The notes beneath the pieces are model-generated. The model worked only from the letters and a program-made list of their open reading frames with translations. It was not told the DNA's origin and did no database searches. From assembly GCA_003254925.1 (NCBI GenBank), contig QANZ01033114.1, forward strand, positions 25,146 to 89,145: a stretch of DNA of 64,000 nucleotides. The letters are read 5' to 3'. This DNA is from Chamaecrista fasciculata. Its lineage: Eukaryota; Streptophyta; Magnoliopsida; Fabales; Fabaceae. A program made the position numbers and the translations under genes. Shown here one piece after another: positions 12,456 through 23,961 of the stretch. Numbering within the stretch: position 1 is the stretch's first letter; every line of letters starts with the position of its first letter.

Positions 12456-12843
12456 TCTCCAAATCTAATCTGATATTATTATCTTATCTGATATGTAATC
12501 TGTATTTTCATCTAAAGTCATAGAAATCTATGATCATACCATGAAAGTGATTTTTATATGCCAGGTTAGACTTATTAGTCCTAAAAATTAATGACTAAAC
12601 CTTGTTTTTCTATGCTCTGGATCCACACGGTTTACATTTTATATTGTATCTTGTTTTCTTTTTAGTTTCCTCTGGCTCCACACGCCTAACATGTTTTTCA
12701 AACTTTGACTTCAAAATTTCTATGGTCTCTTTCGAGTTATGTCACCCTTCTTCTATTGCTTCTTGTCTGGATGGGATAGGAATGAATCTGAAATCAATAG
12801 AACAAAAGTAAGTATACTTCCAAACTAATTAAGCTTCTTTACA
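12456..12843. promoter_or_regulatory. Shared divergent spacer of receptor-kinase pair 2
   Basis: A 388-bp region between two outward-facing starts (12455 minus, 12844 plus). It shares blocks with the pair 1 spacer, including ggttagacttattagtcct-like and tccacacgg text, which supports common origin of the pairs. No core promoter element was assigned. Confidence 0.55.
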
Positions 12844-14778
12844 ATGTCTTCCTACAAATTCCTCTTGCTGGTGATGATGATGATGATGATGCAGATGCAG
12901 GTAATCTAGCTGCTTATTGATCTCGTGAAAGCTCAGAGCGATCAGTACTGTAGGAATTTATCTTGTCCCTCTAGATATTACGGATCGTTTAATGAAATTC
13001 AGTTTCCCTTCCAACTTCTGGATGGAATTACTAAGACTAACAGTAATCACTGTGGCTATCCTGGCTTTGGTATATCTTGCAAAAACAATAACACCATGCT
13101 TCAGTTTCCTTCAAATCCGGCTCTCAAAGGAGTAACACTCGCAGTTGAGTCCATACACTATGAATCCCAGCGCCTATACGCATATGACTCTGCAAATTGT
13201 CTTCCCAGACTCTTCCTGCAACTCTACCATTCATCCATTTATCCTTTTCGATTTGATTCACATTCAGCATTTCCAAAATATTACAATTCACCCACCACAG
13301 TTACGTTCTTCAATTGTTCGTCGATGGAGTCAAGTGATTACATGTATTTCACATTTTCACAAAACATGTTGGACTGCCCCATTTATGTTGTTGGATCCGA
13401 CGACAGTGTCCTTCTGCTGAACTTAGTTTCCTGCACTAAGATGTTTGACTTGGCTTCACCAGTACCCCTCGTGGACCTTCAGCAGAACAAATTAGCATTG
13501 AGATGGTCCAAACCCAAATGTGATGATCAAAATTTTTACTGCAACCACAAACCAAGCAAGATAACAACCATTGCTCTACCAGCTTCAGGTGATTCTGCTT
13601 TTTCTTATTCATCTGTTTCTTTTCGCTTTCGGTTTGTTTTAAATTTCAACAAGTGAACACTCAAAACTCCTTAGATTGAAACTGAATGTTCAATTAAATT
13701 GCTTCCTAAAACTGTAGGTTCAGTTCTACTGGTGCTACTGCTCATTGGACTCTTTCTTATAAATCGTTACTATAGAAGGAAAGGAGACGATGAAGCAAGG
13801 CTGGAGAAGTTCTTGGAGGATTACAGGGCACTCAGACCTGCCAGATTCTCTTATGCTGATCTAAAGAGAATTACAAACCATTTTAAGGATAAATTAGGTG
13901 AAGGAGCCCATGGAACAGTCTTCAAAGGCAAGTTATCTTCTGAAATTCTTGTGGCTGTGAAGGTACTTAATAACTCAGAAGGCGAAGGAAAACAGTTCAT
14001 TAACGAAGTGAACACTATGGGAAAAATCCATCACATCAATGTGGTTCGTTTGTTAGGTTATTGTGCTGATGGGTTTCATCGTGCTCTTGTGTATGCTTTT
14101 TTTCCAAACGGTTCCCTACAGAAGTTCATATCTTCTCCAGACAACAAGGACAACTTCCTTGGGTGGCCCAAGTTGCAAGAAATTGCTCTTGGTGTAGCTA
14201 AAGGGATTGAGTATCTTCACCAAGGTTGTGATCATCGAATTCTTCATTTTGATATCAATCCTCACAATGTTTTGTTGGATCACAATTTCACTCCCAAAAT
14301 TACAGATTTTGGTCTCGCCAAATTATGTTCTAAGAATCAAAGTACAGTGTCCATGACAGCTGCCTGAGGAACCTTAGGTTATATAGCACCTGAAGTTTTT
14401 TCTAGAAATTTTGGTAATGTCTCGAATAAATCAGACATCTATAGTTATGGTATGGTACTTCTAGAAATGGTTGGAGGAAGAAAAAACACAAGCATAACTC
14501 AAGAAACTTTTCAAGTTCTATATCCAGAATGGATTCATGATTTGGTTGAAGGAAGACACATACATATCCAGATAGAAGATGAAGAAAACATTAGAATTGC
14601 AAAGAAACTTGCAATTGTAGGGCTTTGGTGTATTCAGTGGCATCCATTGAACCGCCCATCAATGAAAACGGTGGTTCAAATGATAGAAGGAGAAGGTGAT
14701 AAATTGAAGGCTCCTCCCACCCTTTTTGACTCCACTGTTTCTTCTAATGTAGTCCCATTTTTCCCACAAGACGTATGA
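12844..14778 (+). pseudogene. Type-2 LRK10-like receptor kinase, pair 2, with two nonsense codons
   Basis: The ATG at 12844 opens a leader much like the intact pair 3 copy (MSSYKFLLLV, then a Met run encoded by tandem ATG), but TAG at 12907-12909 stops it inside the signal peptide. The frame then continues uninterrupted through the ectodomain (CRNLSC ... FPFQLLDG ... CGYPGFG) to a phase-1 donor after 13588. A 129-bp intron (13589-13717) follows. The membrane/kinase exon has GEGAHGTVF, VAVK, HFDINPHN and DFG. A second stop, TGA 14365-14367, replaces the arginine of the activation segment (MTAA-stop-GTLGY). The rest reads on to 14778, where a small shift also ends the C-terminus early relative to the intact copies. 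Non-functional as a receptor unless both stops are errors. Confidence 0.85.
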
Positions 14779-15128
14779 ATTGAGTTAGAAATTATTCATG
14801 AAGAGTAAAGTAATAGTTTGATCCCGAAAAATCACTAAGCTGACAATTTGGTCCTGAAAGATTGAAATATACTGTTTAATCTTTGAAAGATCAAAATGAT
14901 ATACTAATTAGTCTTTAAAAAAAGACTAATTATAATACGAACTAAAAAGTATATCGTGTAGATCTTTCAATGGTCAAATGTGTATATCTTTAGATCAAAT
15001 TAAATTATTAGTTTACAATTATAATAATTACAAAAACTTTCGGACCAATAATAACTTTTACTTCCACTCTATAGAAAATGTTATGTAAAATTGTTCAACT
15101 TTACCCGAGGAAGCTGCAGTTAATTCTT

Positions 15129-15164
<36 letters not shown>

Positions 15165-15520
15165 CATTGTACTACTTTGTATGATATCCTAATTGTGGAT
15201 TTGGGAGTCCCCAGATGGATTAAAAACATTTTCATGACTGTATCGAATGTGAACTTTGGTTATATAAAAAAAAAAGAATGTGAACTTTGGAATTTCTATG
15301 AAGTGAAAAAAAAAAAACTTTGAAATTTCACAATTTAGTTGTAAACGTGAAATTAAGAAGATTTTATGTGCATGGTGTAATGCACTGATGGTTATACAGG
15401 ATTAAGCTCACAAGGAATACACCTGCTTTAACAAATATATAGAAGTTTGAAGAATTCATGTATACGATAATAAAATATACACAGACAGCTTTCAAATAAA
15501 AGATTTTGTAGTAAAATAAA
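14779..15520. other. 3' flank with AT microsatellite
   Basis: AT-rich non-coding DNA with an inverted-repeat-like 'gtccttgaaagatc' segment near 14815-15060 and an (AT)n run at about 15131-15161. No gene was recognised. Confidence 0.5.
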
Positions 15521-15957
15521 AAGTCAAATTGCACTTTTAGTCCCACAAATTTTGCTCAGGTCTCAATTTGGTCCCATAACTTTTTTTGTTGCACTTTTAG
15601 TCCCATATCTTTGCAAAAGTTGCAAATTTGGTCCTGTCTCACTTTTGGTCTCATATCTTTTGGTCAGATTGCAGAATTGGTCTCATATTTTTGCAAAAAG
15701 TTTCACCGTTAGTCTCACCTGATCCAAATATATGGCACCAATTATGTATCTTACCCAAAGATATGGGACCAATTCTGCAATTTGACCAAAATATGAGACT
15801 AATTCTGCAACATGGCCCAAAGATATGGCACCAAATATATGACACCAATTTGGTATCTGACCAAAAAATATGGGACCAATTCTGCAACATGACCCAAAGA
15901 TATGGTACTAAAAGTGTAACACGACCAATTCTGCAACATGACCCAAAGATATGGGAC
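15521..15957. repeat. 'GGTCCCATATCTTT' repeat family, copy 1
   Basis: A non-coding repeat with many internal variants of ttggtcccatatctttg and its complement. Three more copies lie at 32067-32474, 37357-37772 and 40448-40830. The best-preserved copy starts ggtcaaagtgtacttttggt and ends with its inverse, so this is probably a MITE family with ~20-bp inverted ends. This copy's right end looks truncated. Confidence 0.6.
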
Positions 15958-16410
15958 TACCGAACACGGTTTTGTTAATGTCATTCTACCTCTTTACAAT
16001 ACTTAGAAATACAAGCATAGTATGGACACTAAAAATTAAGTCTCATGTCACAACTCTGCCAACATATTAGTTCTGAATGAATTGAAAAACATAACTCCCT
16101 ATGTATGTTAAAAGTTAAAACGTTATACTAGGTAAAACCCAAACGTGTAATAGAAAATTTCCTGGCAAAAATGTGCAACAATGATCATAAACCTAGTTGG
16201 GCAATAATGGGACTCCAAAGTGCAAGAACTATCTCTTGTACATTCAGACAAGTAAATTTCAAAATTAAATTACTACGCCTATTAAACAAGGTTTAAAAAC
16301 AGAAAATAGCATAAAACTAATGGGTAAAAAGTAAAGAAAAAGAAACATTACATGACACTTACCCAACATAATCCAACTATGCTCTAATAATAACGTAAGA
16401 CAAAATCTCA

Positions 16411-18506
16411 TTACAGGAGCTCAGCAACATTTGATGGCAACTCCTCAACTAACACGTTATAAAACTTCTGGATGTCATACAGCATTCTTTCGTCATCCTT
16501 TGTCACAAAATTGATGGCAACACCCTTTCTCCCAAACCTTCCACTACGACCAATACGATGCAGATAGTTCTCAGGCTGTGTAGGTAGATCAAAGTTTATA
16601 ACTAGAGACACTTGTTGGACATCAATACCACGTGCCAATAGATCTGTTGTTATTAGAACACGAGAAGAACCAGAACGAAATTCACGCATAATAATGTCTC
16701 TGGTATTCTGGTCCATGTCTCCATGGGTTGCAGAGACTGTGTGGTCCCGGCTCCGCATCTTGTCAGTAAGCCAATCAACCTTCCTTCGGGTGTTTACAAA
16801 AATGACACTCTGAGTAATAGCTAATGTCTCATAAAGATCACAGAGTGTGTCCAATTTCCATTCCTCTCTCTCAACATTGACATAAAACTGCTTTATACCC
16901 TCCAAAGTGAGCTCATCACGCTTCACAAGAATTCTGACAGGTTTGTTCATAAACTTTCTTGTGATCTCAAGGGCCTCAGGAGGCATTGTAGCAGAGAAAA
17001 CTCCAACTTGAATCTTACTTGGTAGCAGCTGGAATATATCATAGATCTGATAACAAAAGCAACTGTCAAACACACAAACACTGAACAACTAAAACCAGAG
17101 GACTAATAGAAAAATCCTTGCTGATGCCATGGGTTTGAAGAACAGAAACAAGAGATTTAATCATCACAGGTAAATAGAACATTGCAGTGACTTTTAAAGC
17201 TTATTTTCTATGTATGAGAACTATCAGTTTGCATACACTGCCACAGACAAAGACCTCCTCACCCCCAACCCAAAAAAATAAATTTGGCCCCTCAAAATAA
17301 TTGCAGACACACACAAATTTATTAATATAAACATAGGTATCCACAAGATACATGTAATTTAGGTATTATGGATCAAACATGATGATAGAACAAATCACTT
17401 AAGGAAATGAAAATGATGTTCAAAATTAAAAAGCACCTGATCTTTGAAACCTCGGGAAAGCATCTCATCTGCCTCATCCAATACAAACATCTTGATGTTA
17501 TCTGGCCGAAGAGATTGTCTGCGCAGCATATCAAATACACGACCAGGGGTACCAACAACGACATGAACACCACTTGATAGAATGCGTTGGTCTTCACGAA
17601 CACTGGTTCCTCCCACACATGCATGCACCTTAACACCAAGATAATCTCCAAGTGCTCGCATAACCTTCTCAATCTGCTGTGCAAGCTCTCGAGTTGGTGC
17701 TAGAACCAAAGCCTGGCATTCTGTTAAACTGTAGTCAAGTTGCTGCAGAACACCAGAGCAAAAAGTTGCTGTCTTCCCAGTTCCAGACTGAGCCTGTTGA
17801 ATGACATCAAGACCCTTGCAGAAAGGAACAATTCCCCTTTGCTGAATAGCTGATGGTTTCTCAAAACCTACAGAACGACCATTGTATTATAGAAACTTGA
17901 GCGACAAAAACAAGGGCAAGACTTTACACATGGATACAGAAAAATAAAGACAACACCATGTCTGCAGTGTTATGCTTCCACTTTATATTTTGTAAAGTAA
18001 AATTAAATGACAACATAAATCAAGGAAAAGATTCAAAATTATAAGAAACCCAACAAAAAAAATCTAATAGGCAATAAATACAATCAATTGTGAGGACTGA
18101 GGAGTAAAAGTGCAAAGAATGCATAAATGAAAAACAGATAGAAAAGGCGCCACTATTCTACCATAAGCATAAATGCCACGCAGGAGATTCTCTTGCAAGC
18201 CCATTGCATCAAAACTGTCAAACACCTCATCATAAGATGCGAAGAAATCCTGTCCATCAGCTGAGAGTCTGCAATCAACAAGGTATCACAATCAAGAAGA
18301 GGGTATTAGAATCCAATTGCAATTAATCACCCAATAAAAGACAAATCATGCACAAAAGCCTGAGCGAGCATGCGTTTGAAACTAGATTGTAGAACAATGA
18401 AGTAAATGAACAGAAATAAAAAGTCCAGAAGTTCTCACAAATCATTCATCTTAGCATCATATTGACGAGCATCAAACTGTGAACCCTCAGGTGCCTCTCC
18501 AGCCAT
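16411..18506 (-). CDS. eIF4A: Eukaryotic initiation factor 4A, DEAD-box RNA helicase
   Basis: ATP-dependent RNA helicase of the cytosolic eIF4F complex that unwinds mRNA 5' leaders for ribosome scanning. Exons: 18506-18439, 18268-18162, 17867-17437 and 17046-16411, all GT-AG, totalling 1242 nt (413 aa), the usual plant eIF4A length. It begins [15 protein letters not shown]. Visible motifs in order: Q-motif region [12 protein letters not shown], motif [25 protein letters not shown] followed by EMLSRGF, motif III SATMP, helicase C-terminal domain with [23 protein letters not shown], and motif [15 protein letters not shown]. It ends [10 protein letters not shown], as in plant eIF4A. No defects were seen. 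It is a single housekeeping gene sitting inside the receptor-kinase cluster. Confidence 0.97.
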
Positions 18507-19330
18507 GACTGCAACATAATTAGGCATAACACATAAGCTACAGCAGTGGATCAGAATGAATAATAAACATAATGCGAATGTATAGCAAATAATCAACCCA
18601 TAAGAATATGGTTAAAGCAAAAACAACAAAAATAGATACTGCCCCATTAGCTTAAAATGGTTACGACTCGATTAACTTAAATTATTAAAGATTTGCTTGA
18701 CCAATTTTGCTGGGAGTAGTACTGTATGGTTATTAACTGATTTTTCAAAATTCATTTCCCATCATTTCCCTTTAGATAGATACTATCCTTACCATTGAAA
18801 AGGGAAAAAAGAAAACAAACCAACAGTTTTCCCAGTCAGCACATATCACTTATAAGAGAAAACCCTAACACGAGAAATCTTAAACATTTAGACGACCACA
18901 AACAACTCAAACAACAAAAATTCACAATAGTCCAAAATCTAACAAACAAAGAAGTCTAAAACAGCAAGTAAAACAAGATCACCATGACTGACCAGCATAA
19001 ACAGATTCAAGTAAATAACAAATACCGATCGAACTAGAAGAAAACTCCAAACTAGTTCAACGAACGCAAACACCATCGTAAAGTAATCAAATCGTACAAA
19101 AACCAAAAAGGAGAATACGAGAAAGCGAGGGAGGGACCTTTTGACGACGGAAAATCGGTCGTCGATCGGAGAAAAGAGGAGGCGAAAAGAGTGAGTGCGT
19201 CTGGTGAATGATCGAAGGTTGATATTGATTAGGGTTTTCCCAAACTCCTCGGATCTACTCCGCGGAGTCGAGGAAGAAGAAGAAGAAGAAGGGAAGTGCG
19301 TTGTGGCTAAAGCGAGTATTATAGAGATGA
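18507..19330 (-). promoter_or_regulatory. eIF4A 5' leader with intron and core promoter
   Basis: The leader is split: an exon ending at 19138 (AAAAG before GTCCCT) joins at 18508, two bases before the ATG, across a 629-bp intron (19137-18509). A TATA-like TATAATA lies at 19323-19317 on the minus strand. A CTT-repeat pyrimidine stretch lies downstream at about 19291-19271, typical of plant leaders. The transcription start is inferred near 19290. Leader introns are common in plant eIF4A genes and often raise expression. Confidence 0.6.
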
Positions 19331-19439
19331 GAGCAAAAGCGAGGGTTTACAAGTTACAAAAGTGGTCACCCTTATCTTTTATTTGTTTCATATTGGTCCT
19401 ACATATTTCCATGATGTTTTAAATTAGTCTCAAAATTAA

Positions 19440-19745
19440 TTAATGTGGTCATATATCGTTATTTTAAGCTTAAATACGACAAATTTAGAGCTATAAATTT
19501 CTTTTGACGAGTACTTTGAGACGATCAACAAACGAGATCAAATCAAGTTCCAAAAAGTGGATAACTAGTTTCATTATCAAACAAAAAAAATTGATCATAT
19601 CTCTTTCATTTGAAGTCTAAATGTGACAAATTTGAAGCTACGTGCTAACTCTTGAAAAAATTTTCTATGTCTAGTTAAGATCACTAACAAATGAGGTCAA
19701 ATCACATTTCGAAAATACTTTTTGACCAATTTGAAACAATATGAA
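19440..19745. repeat. Copy of the 'GGTCATATCTCT' repeat family
   Basis: Same non-coding family as in the first gene's intron: tggtcatatatcgtt ... cttttgacgagtact ... ctctttcatttgaagtc ... gaccaatttgaaac. Upstream of eIF4A on its far side. No coding potential. Confidence 0.45.
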
Positions 19746-19860
19746 AACATATAAGACCAATATAAAATAAATGAAAGATAAGAGACTAATTTAAAACTTA
19801 TCCCATATATAAGGGACCAATTTGAGACTTTGGCCTTACAAAGGTTGTAGTATTCAAAAG

Positions 19861-21274
19861 GAGCAAACCCCCTTTTTGGTTCCTCAATTATTACTGAGTC
19901 GAGGATTTGGTCCCTCAATTGTGGGAAACTACAACTCAGTCCCTCAATTGTACAATCCCGTTTACGTTTTGGTCCCTTGTACAATCCCGTTTACGTTTTG
20001 GTCCCTCACGTCTGGTCCGTTAATGATAGAGGTGTTAAGTGATGACGTGTCACCGTTATCTGCATAGGTGGCCATTAAATGCTTAGTTGAGGGACCAAAT
20101 CCTCGACTCAGTAACAATTGAGGGACCAAAAAGGGAGTTTGCTCAAATTAATATCCAACTCATTTTCACTTGACACCTCATTAAAACTACTCTCTTGCAA
20201 TTTGGTCCCAAAACTTCTAAATCCCCTAAAACTTTTTTTTAATCCTCTTCTTCATCTTTTTCATCTTCTTCATTCATTTTAGTCCCAAATCCTAAAAATA
20301 AAATTGTAAAGTGTCCCAAAACTCTTCCAAACATTCCAATTTAGTCCTTAAAAGTATTAAAAACCCTAAAATCCTAAAACCCTAAACTCTAAAATCTAAA
20401 ACCCTAAATCCTAAACCCCTAAAAAAACTACTCTCTTGAAATTTGGTCCCTAAATCCTACTTTCCTCTTCATCATCTTCATCTTCTCATCCACTCCAAAC
20501 CCCAAACCACAAAACCCTAAAACTACACAACCAGAAATCACCAAAGATTACACAAGTTTCATCAATTCATCAATTCTTGATTAAAAAAAATTAGTTCATC
20601 ATCAGTTCATATCATCATCATCATCATTCATCTTAGGGTTTAGGGTTTTAGGGTTTTTAATACATTTAAGGACTAAATTGGAATGTTTGGAAGGGTTTTG
20701 GGATACTTTACAATTTTAGGAATTTAGGGTTTTAGGGTTTAGGGTTTTAGGGTTTAGAGTTTAGGATTTTAGGGTTTAGGGTTTAGAGTTTGGGGCTTAA
20801 GTTTTAGGGTTTTTAATACATTTAAGGACTAAATTGGAATGTTTGGAAGGGTTTTGGGATACTTTACAATTTTATTTTTAGCATTTGGGACTAAAATGAA
20901 TGAAGAAGTTGAAAAAGATGAAGAAGAGGATTAAAAAAAAGTTTTAGGGGTTTTGGGACCAAATTGCAAGAGAGTAGTTTTAATGAGGTATCAAGTGGAA
21001 ATGAGTTGGATATTAATTTGAGCAAACCCCCTTTTTGGTCCCTCAATTGTTACTGAGTCGAGGATTTGGTCCCTCAACTAAGCATTTAACGGCCACCTAA
21101 GTAGATAATGGTGACACGTCATCACTTAACACCTCTATCACTAACGGACCAGACGTGAGGGACCAAAACGTAAATGGGATTGTACAATTGAGGGACTGAG
21201 TTGTAGTTTCCCACAATTGAGGGATCAAATCCTCGACTCAGTAATAATTGAGGGACCAAAAAGGGGGTTTGCTC
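19861..21274. mobile_element. 1.4-kb fold-back (MULE-like) element with 10-bp target duplication
   Basis: The outer 10-bp direct repeats tattcaaaag (19851-19860 and 21275-21284) bracket a long imperfect inverted repeat. Each end starts gagcaaacccccttttt / gggggtttgctc. The left outer block 19861-20144 and right outer block 21020-21274 are each palindromic units. The arms continue inward as cttcttcattcattttagtc-type text to about 20410 on the left and 20640-20800 on the right, giving arms of 500 bp or more around a ~200-bp centre. The centre is rich in CCCTAAA/TTTAGGG-like telomere motifs. The left block has a 29-bp internal duplication near 19947-20004 that explains its greater length. No transposase was seen, so it is non-autonomous. 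A 9-10-bp duplication suggests Mutator-like mobilisation. Confidence 0.75.
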
Positions 21275-21284
21275 TATTCAAAAG

Positions 21285-22400
21285 GGATTGGGATTGCCCC
21301 TTAGAAATGTGCTATTTCCCAATTTGTCTCTGCCTCTTAGAAGGCAAAAAATCTTTGGACAAGGGGTTTCCTCAATCGTCAGAGACATAGTGTATCTCGC
21401 CGGAAAGTTGCCGGAAAATTACATAGTCGTCGAAAGTTCGTTGGAGAAGATTATGGTCGTCGGGAAGTTTAGAAAAGAAGAAGAAGAGATGATGGTGGTG
21501 ACTGGTGGTGAAGAAGAGATGATTGGTGGTGGTGATGGTCGGTAGAAGAAGACGATGATGATGATGGAGGGGGGAGGGAGGTTAGAATGAAGAAGAAGAA
21601 GAAGAAGAAATAGATGTTGTTGCTGCGTTTTTTTTTTTTTTAATTTTAGTGTGAAATCAATTTAACCTCTCATTTCTTTCTTTTCCTTACGTCTTGATCC
21701 TATTATAAAAAGAAAAGGACTTTAATGTAAAATAACAAAATTTTTGGGATTAAAGTTAGTTTTCCCTTTTTCTTAACAGAAAATTTGGATGGAAAAGGGA
21801 TTAAAGTTTTGATAAAAGGTAACTTGTACTTTATCTCTTCATGCATGTATGATAGGTAAATAAATTAAAGAGAGAATATTTACAAGTCAATAAGACAATA
21901 GCAACTATTATTACATGCTAACCATTGAAAAACTTTAAGATGTCAATTTAATTTAATTTTTCTTTTTGAGACATTGCATATTACCTTCAAACTTAAGGTT
22001 TAATTATAAACTTAATATGTATACATTTTTGAACAATTGAAATACACTATAGTAGCTTGCTTTATTAATAAGTATTTAAGAATAAAAAAAGAGAAAACAT
22101 ATTATTGATAAGTATTTAAGAATAAAAAAAGAGAAAACATATTATTTAGTCTTTAAATTTTTACGGAGTCAACTAATCAGTCTCTAAATAATTGAAATAC
22201 ACGATTTGATTTTTGAAATATTTCAATTGTCAACTATTTGGTTGATGATTTGCTCCCTATATTTAAACTGATTTTATAATTTTTGGTTAATGAATTTGTA
22301 TTAAATTTATATTTCTTGTCTCTGAATTTGTATTGAATTTTAAGTTTTTGGTCCCTAAATTCGACCCAAAGATCAAATCGCTGACAATCGCAATTTATAA
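21285..22400. other. Non-coding, GA-rich then AT-rich
   Basis: 21470-21620 has gaagaag/gatgatg simple repeats. At about 22036-22150 a ~57-bp segment (ttattgataagtatttaaga and following bases) occurs twice in tandem. No convincing gene; the short open frame at 21288-21545 is simple-repeat driven. Confidence 0.5.
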
Positions 22401-22720
22401 AGCATGAATACTTTGTTTTGAGTGCATGTCGCCGTATCAGACACGTGTCCGTGTCCGACTCCCGTACGACACCCACACGACACCTTTATAAGTTTTATAA
22501 TATAAAATCATTTTTTTTACTTTAACGTAACAATAGAAAATAATGACATATATTATGAATAGATATTATAATTTTTAAAGTTTTCATCAAAATTTATGAA
22601 TTTTTAATTATATATATATAAATATATGTCGTGTCATATTATATAATTTTAAGAATTCAATGTGTCGATGTGTCCGTGTTCGTGTTATATTCCGTGTCCG
22701 TATCAGTGTTCATGCTTCAT
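22401..22720. mobile_element. MITE, 'AAGCATGGACAC' terminal inverted repeat family, copy 1
   Basis: Ends are aagcatgaatac and its inverse agtgttcatgctt, with subterminal gtgtccgtgtccgac-type repeats and an AT-rich core. Related copies are at 34890-35269, 39751-40046 and 43800-44095. Non-autonomous; no open frame. Confidence 0.65.
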
Positions 22721-23450
22721 TATTGATCGAAATAATTCAGCAACTGAATTATATATTTTAATTATTCAGGGACTGATTAATTGACACTAAATAATAGGTT
22801 TTTAAAAAAAAATGAATAATATAAAACTTATTCGTTTTTGGACCAAATATAAAGGAAATGCGCAAAGCAAGGCAATCCAATAGCAAAATGACCGAAAAAG
22901 AAAAGGCAACCCAATAACAAGGTATTGCAAGTTCAGGCCCAAAAAAAAAAACAAGGTATTGCAAGCCCATCTCTTGAAGATCAAAATTCAAACGCAAAAT
23001 CAAGATTTTACAGAGGCAACGCGCCATTGGACATGGCTTTCTCGTTCGGAGTAGAGTTCGTAATTTCGTATCGTCGATTGTAGAATTTGGCAATGCGATC
23101 AGTGTTGGGATTTCTCCCAAGTTCACATCGATGGGTACAAAACTTGAGAGGGGGAGGGGGCCTTATAAATAGAGAGTGGGGCTTTTATCCTTTTTTAGTA
23201 TCACTTCTAATAGCCTTTGAGTGTGAAAGGGTTTGGGTAGTTGTGAGAGAGGGTTTTCAATTTTTCCGTTCAAAAATTGTATTGAGGAGAGTTTGTAATT
23301 TTTTCCGTGCAAAATTTACAAATAGTGAATTTTGTCCCAGAGGGGGCCGTGGAGTAGGTCTTGAGGCACCGAACCACGTTAAAGATTTGTGTTCGTTTCT
23401 CCGTTTCCTCTTCCTTTATTTTCTTGTGTGGGTTGCGCTTCCGCCCAACA

Positions 23451-23759
23451 CATCCCGATAGAGCATCATTCACATTCACTTTATAAGCCCCAAAAGGAGG
23501 AGGAGACCATCTACATAAAACAACAACCTGATTGTTGTTCATAGAAGAAGAGGAGTACCCTCCAAATTCAGTCAGAACACAAGAGACACGATCCAATAAT
23601 TGTTCACCATCGATGATAAGAGAAGAAGGATTGGCCACTTTTGCATTTCTCCTATCCCAAATTTTATATATAGCAACCACAAAAGTTCACAGCTGACCGT
23701 GATCCCATTGAGAACCTATTGTAGTGAACCACTCCAAAAAAGAAATACCCCCATCATAT
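23451..23759 (-). mobile_element. Antisense LINE RNase H fragment inside the LTR element
   Basis: Read on the minus strand this gives GISFLEWF, VVAIYKIWDRRNAKV and WSPPPFGAYKVNVNDALS, the usual text of plant LINE or LINE-derived RNase H N-termini. It directly abuts the inner edge of the 5' LTR. It is a different piece from the LINE flanking the element, whose RNase H start is in the flank (VKCNADAIFN). Capture, recombination or an assembly join at the N (23760) could explain it. Confidence 0.55.
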
Positions 23760-23961
23760 NGAAGTCCAGGGAGGAAGAAGGGAGAGGAAGGAGCAAGTGG
23801 GTCAGCCAGTCAGCAGAAGGTTCCGGCACTCCAACATCAAGAGAGGTTGGTTCAGTCTAGCTTTTGATTTTAATTCCAGTTTTGAAGTTAGTTTTCTGGA
23901 TTTTGGAGTGGTTGTCTGTTAGACTGTCTGTGGTGCTAGTTATTGGTTGTCTGTTTGTATG

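Noticed and set aside
14365-14367. TGA as a recoded codon (readthrough or selenocysteine)
   Set aside because: Plants lack selenocysteine insertion and the intact paralogs have arginine here; the same gene also has a second stop. Simple decay fits better.
15628-15984. Several overlapping frames with repeated PILQ or LQNWSHI text
   Set aside because: Products of the tandem 'GGTCCCATATCTTT' repeat read in different frames; the same text recurs at other copies.
20340-20820. Interstitial true telomere array
   Set aside because: The CCCTAAA-like units are degenerate, inverted about a centre and inside a transposon with target duplication, so this is not a chromosome-fusion telomere.
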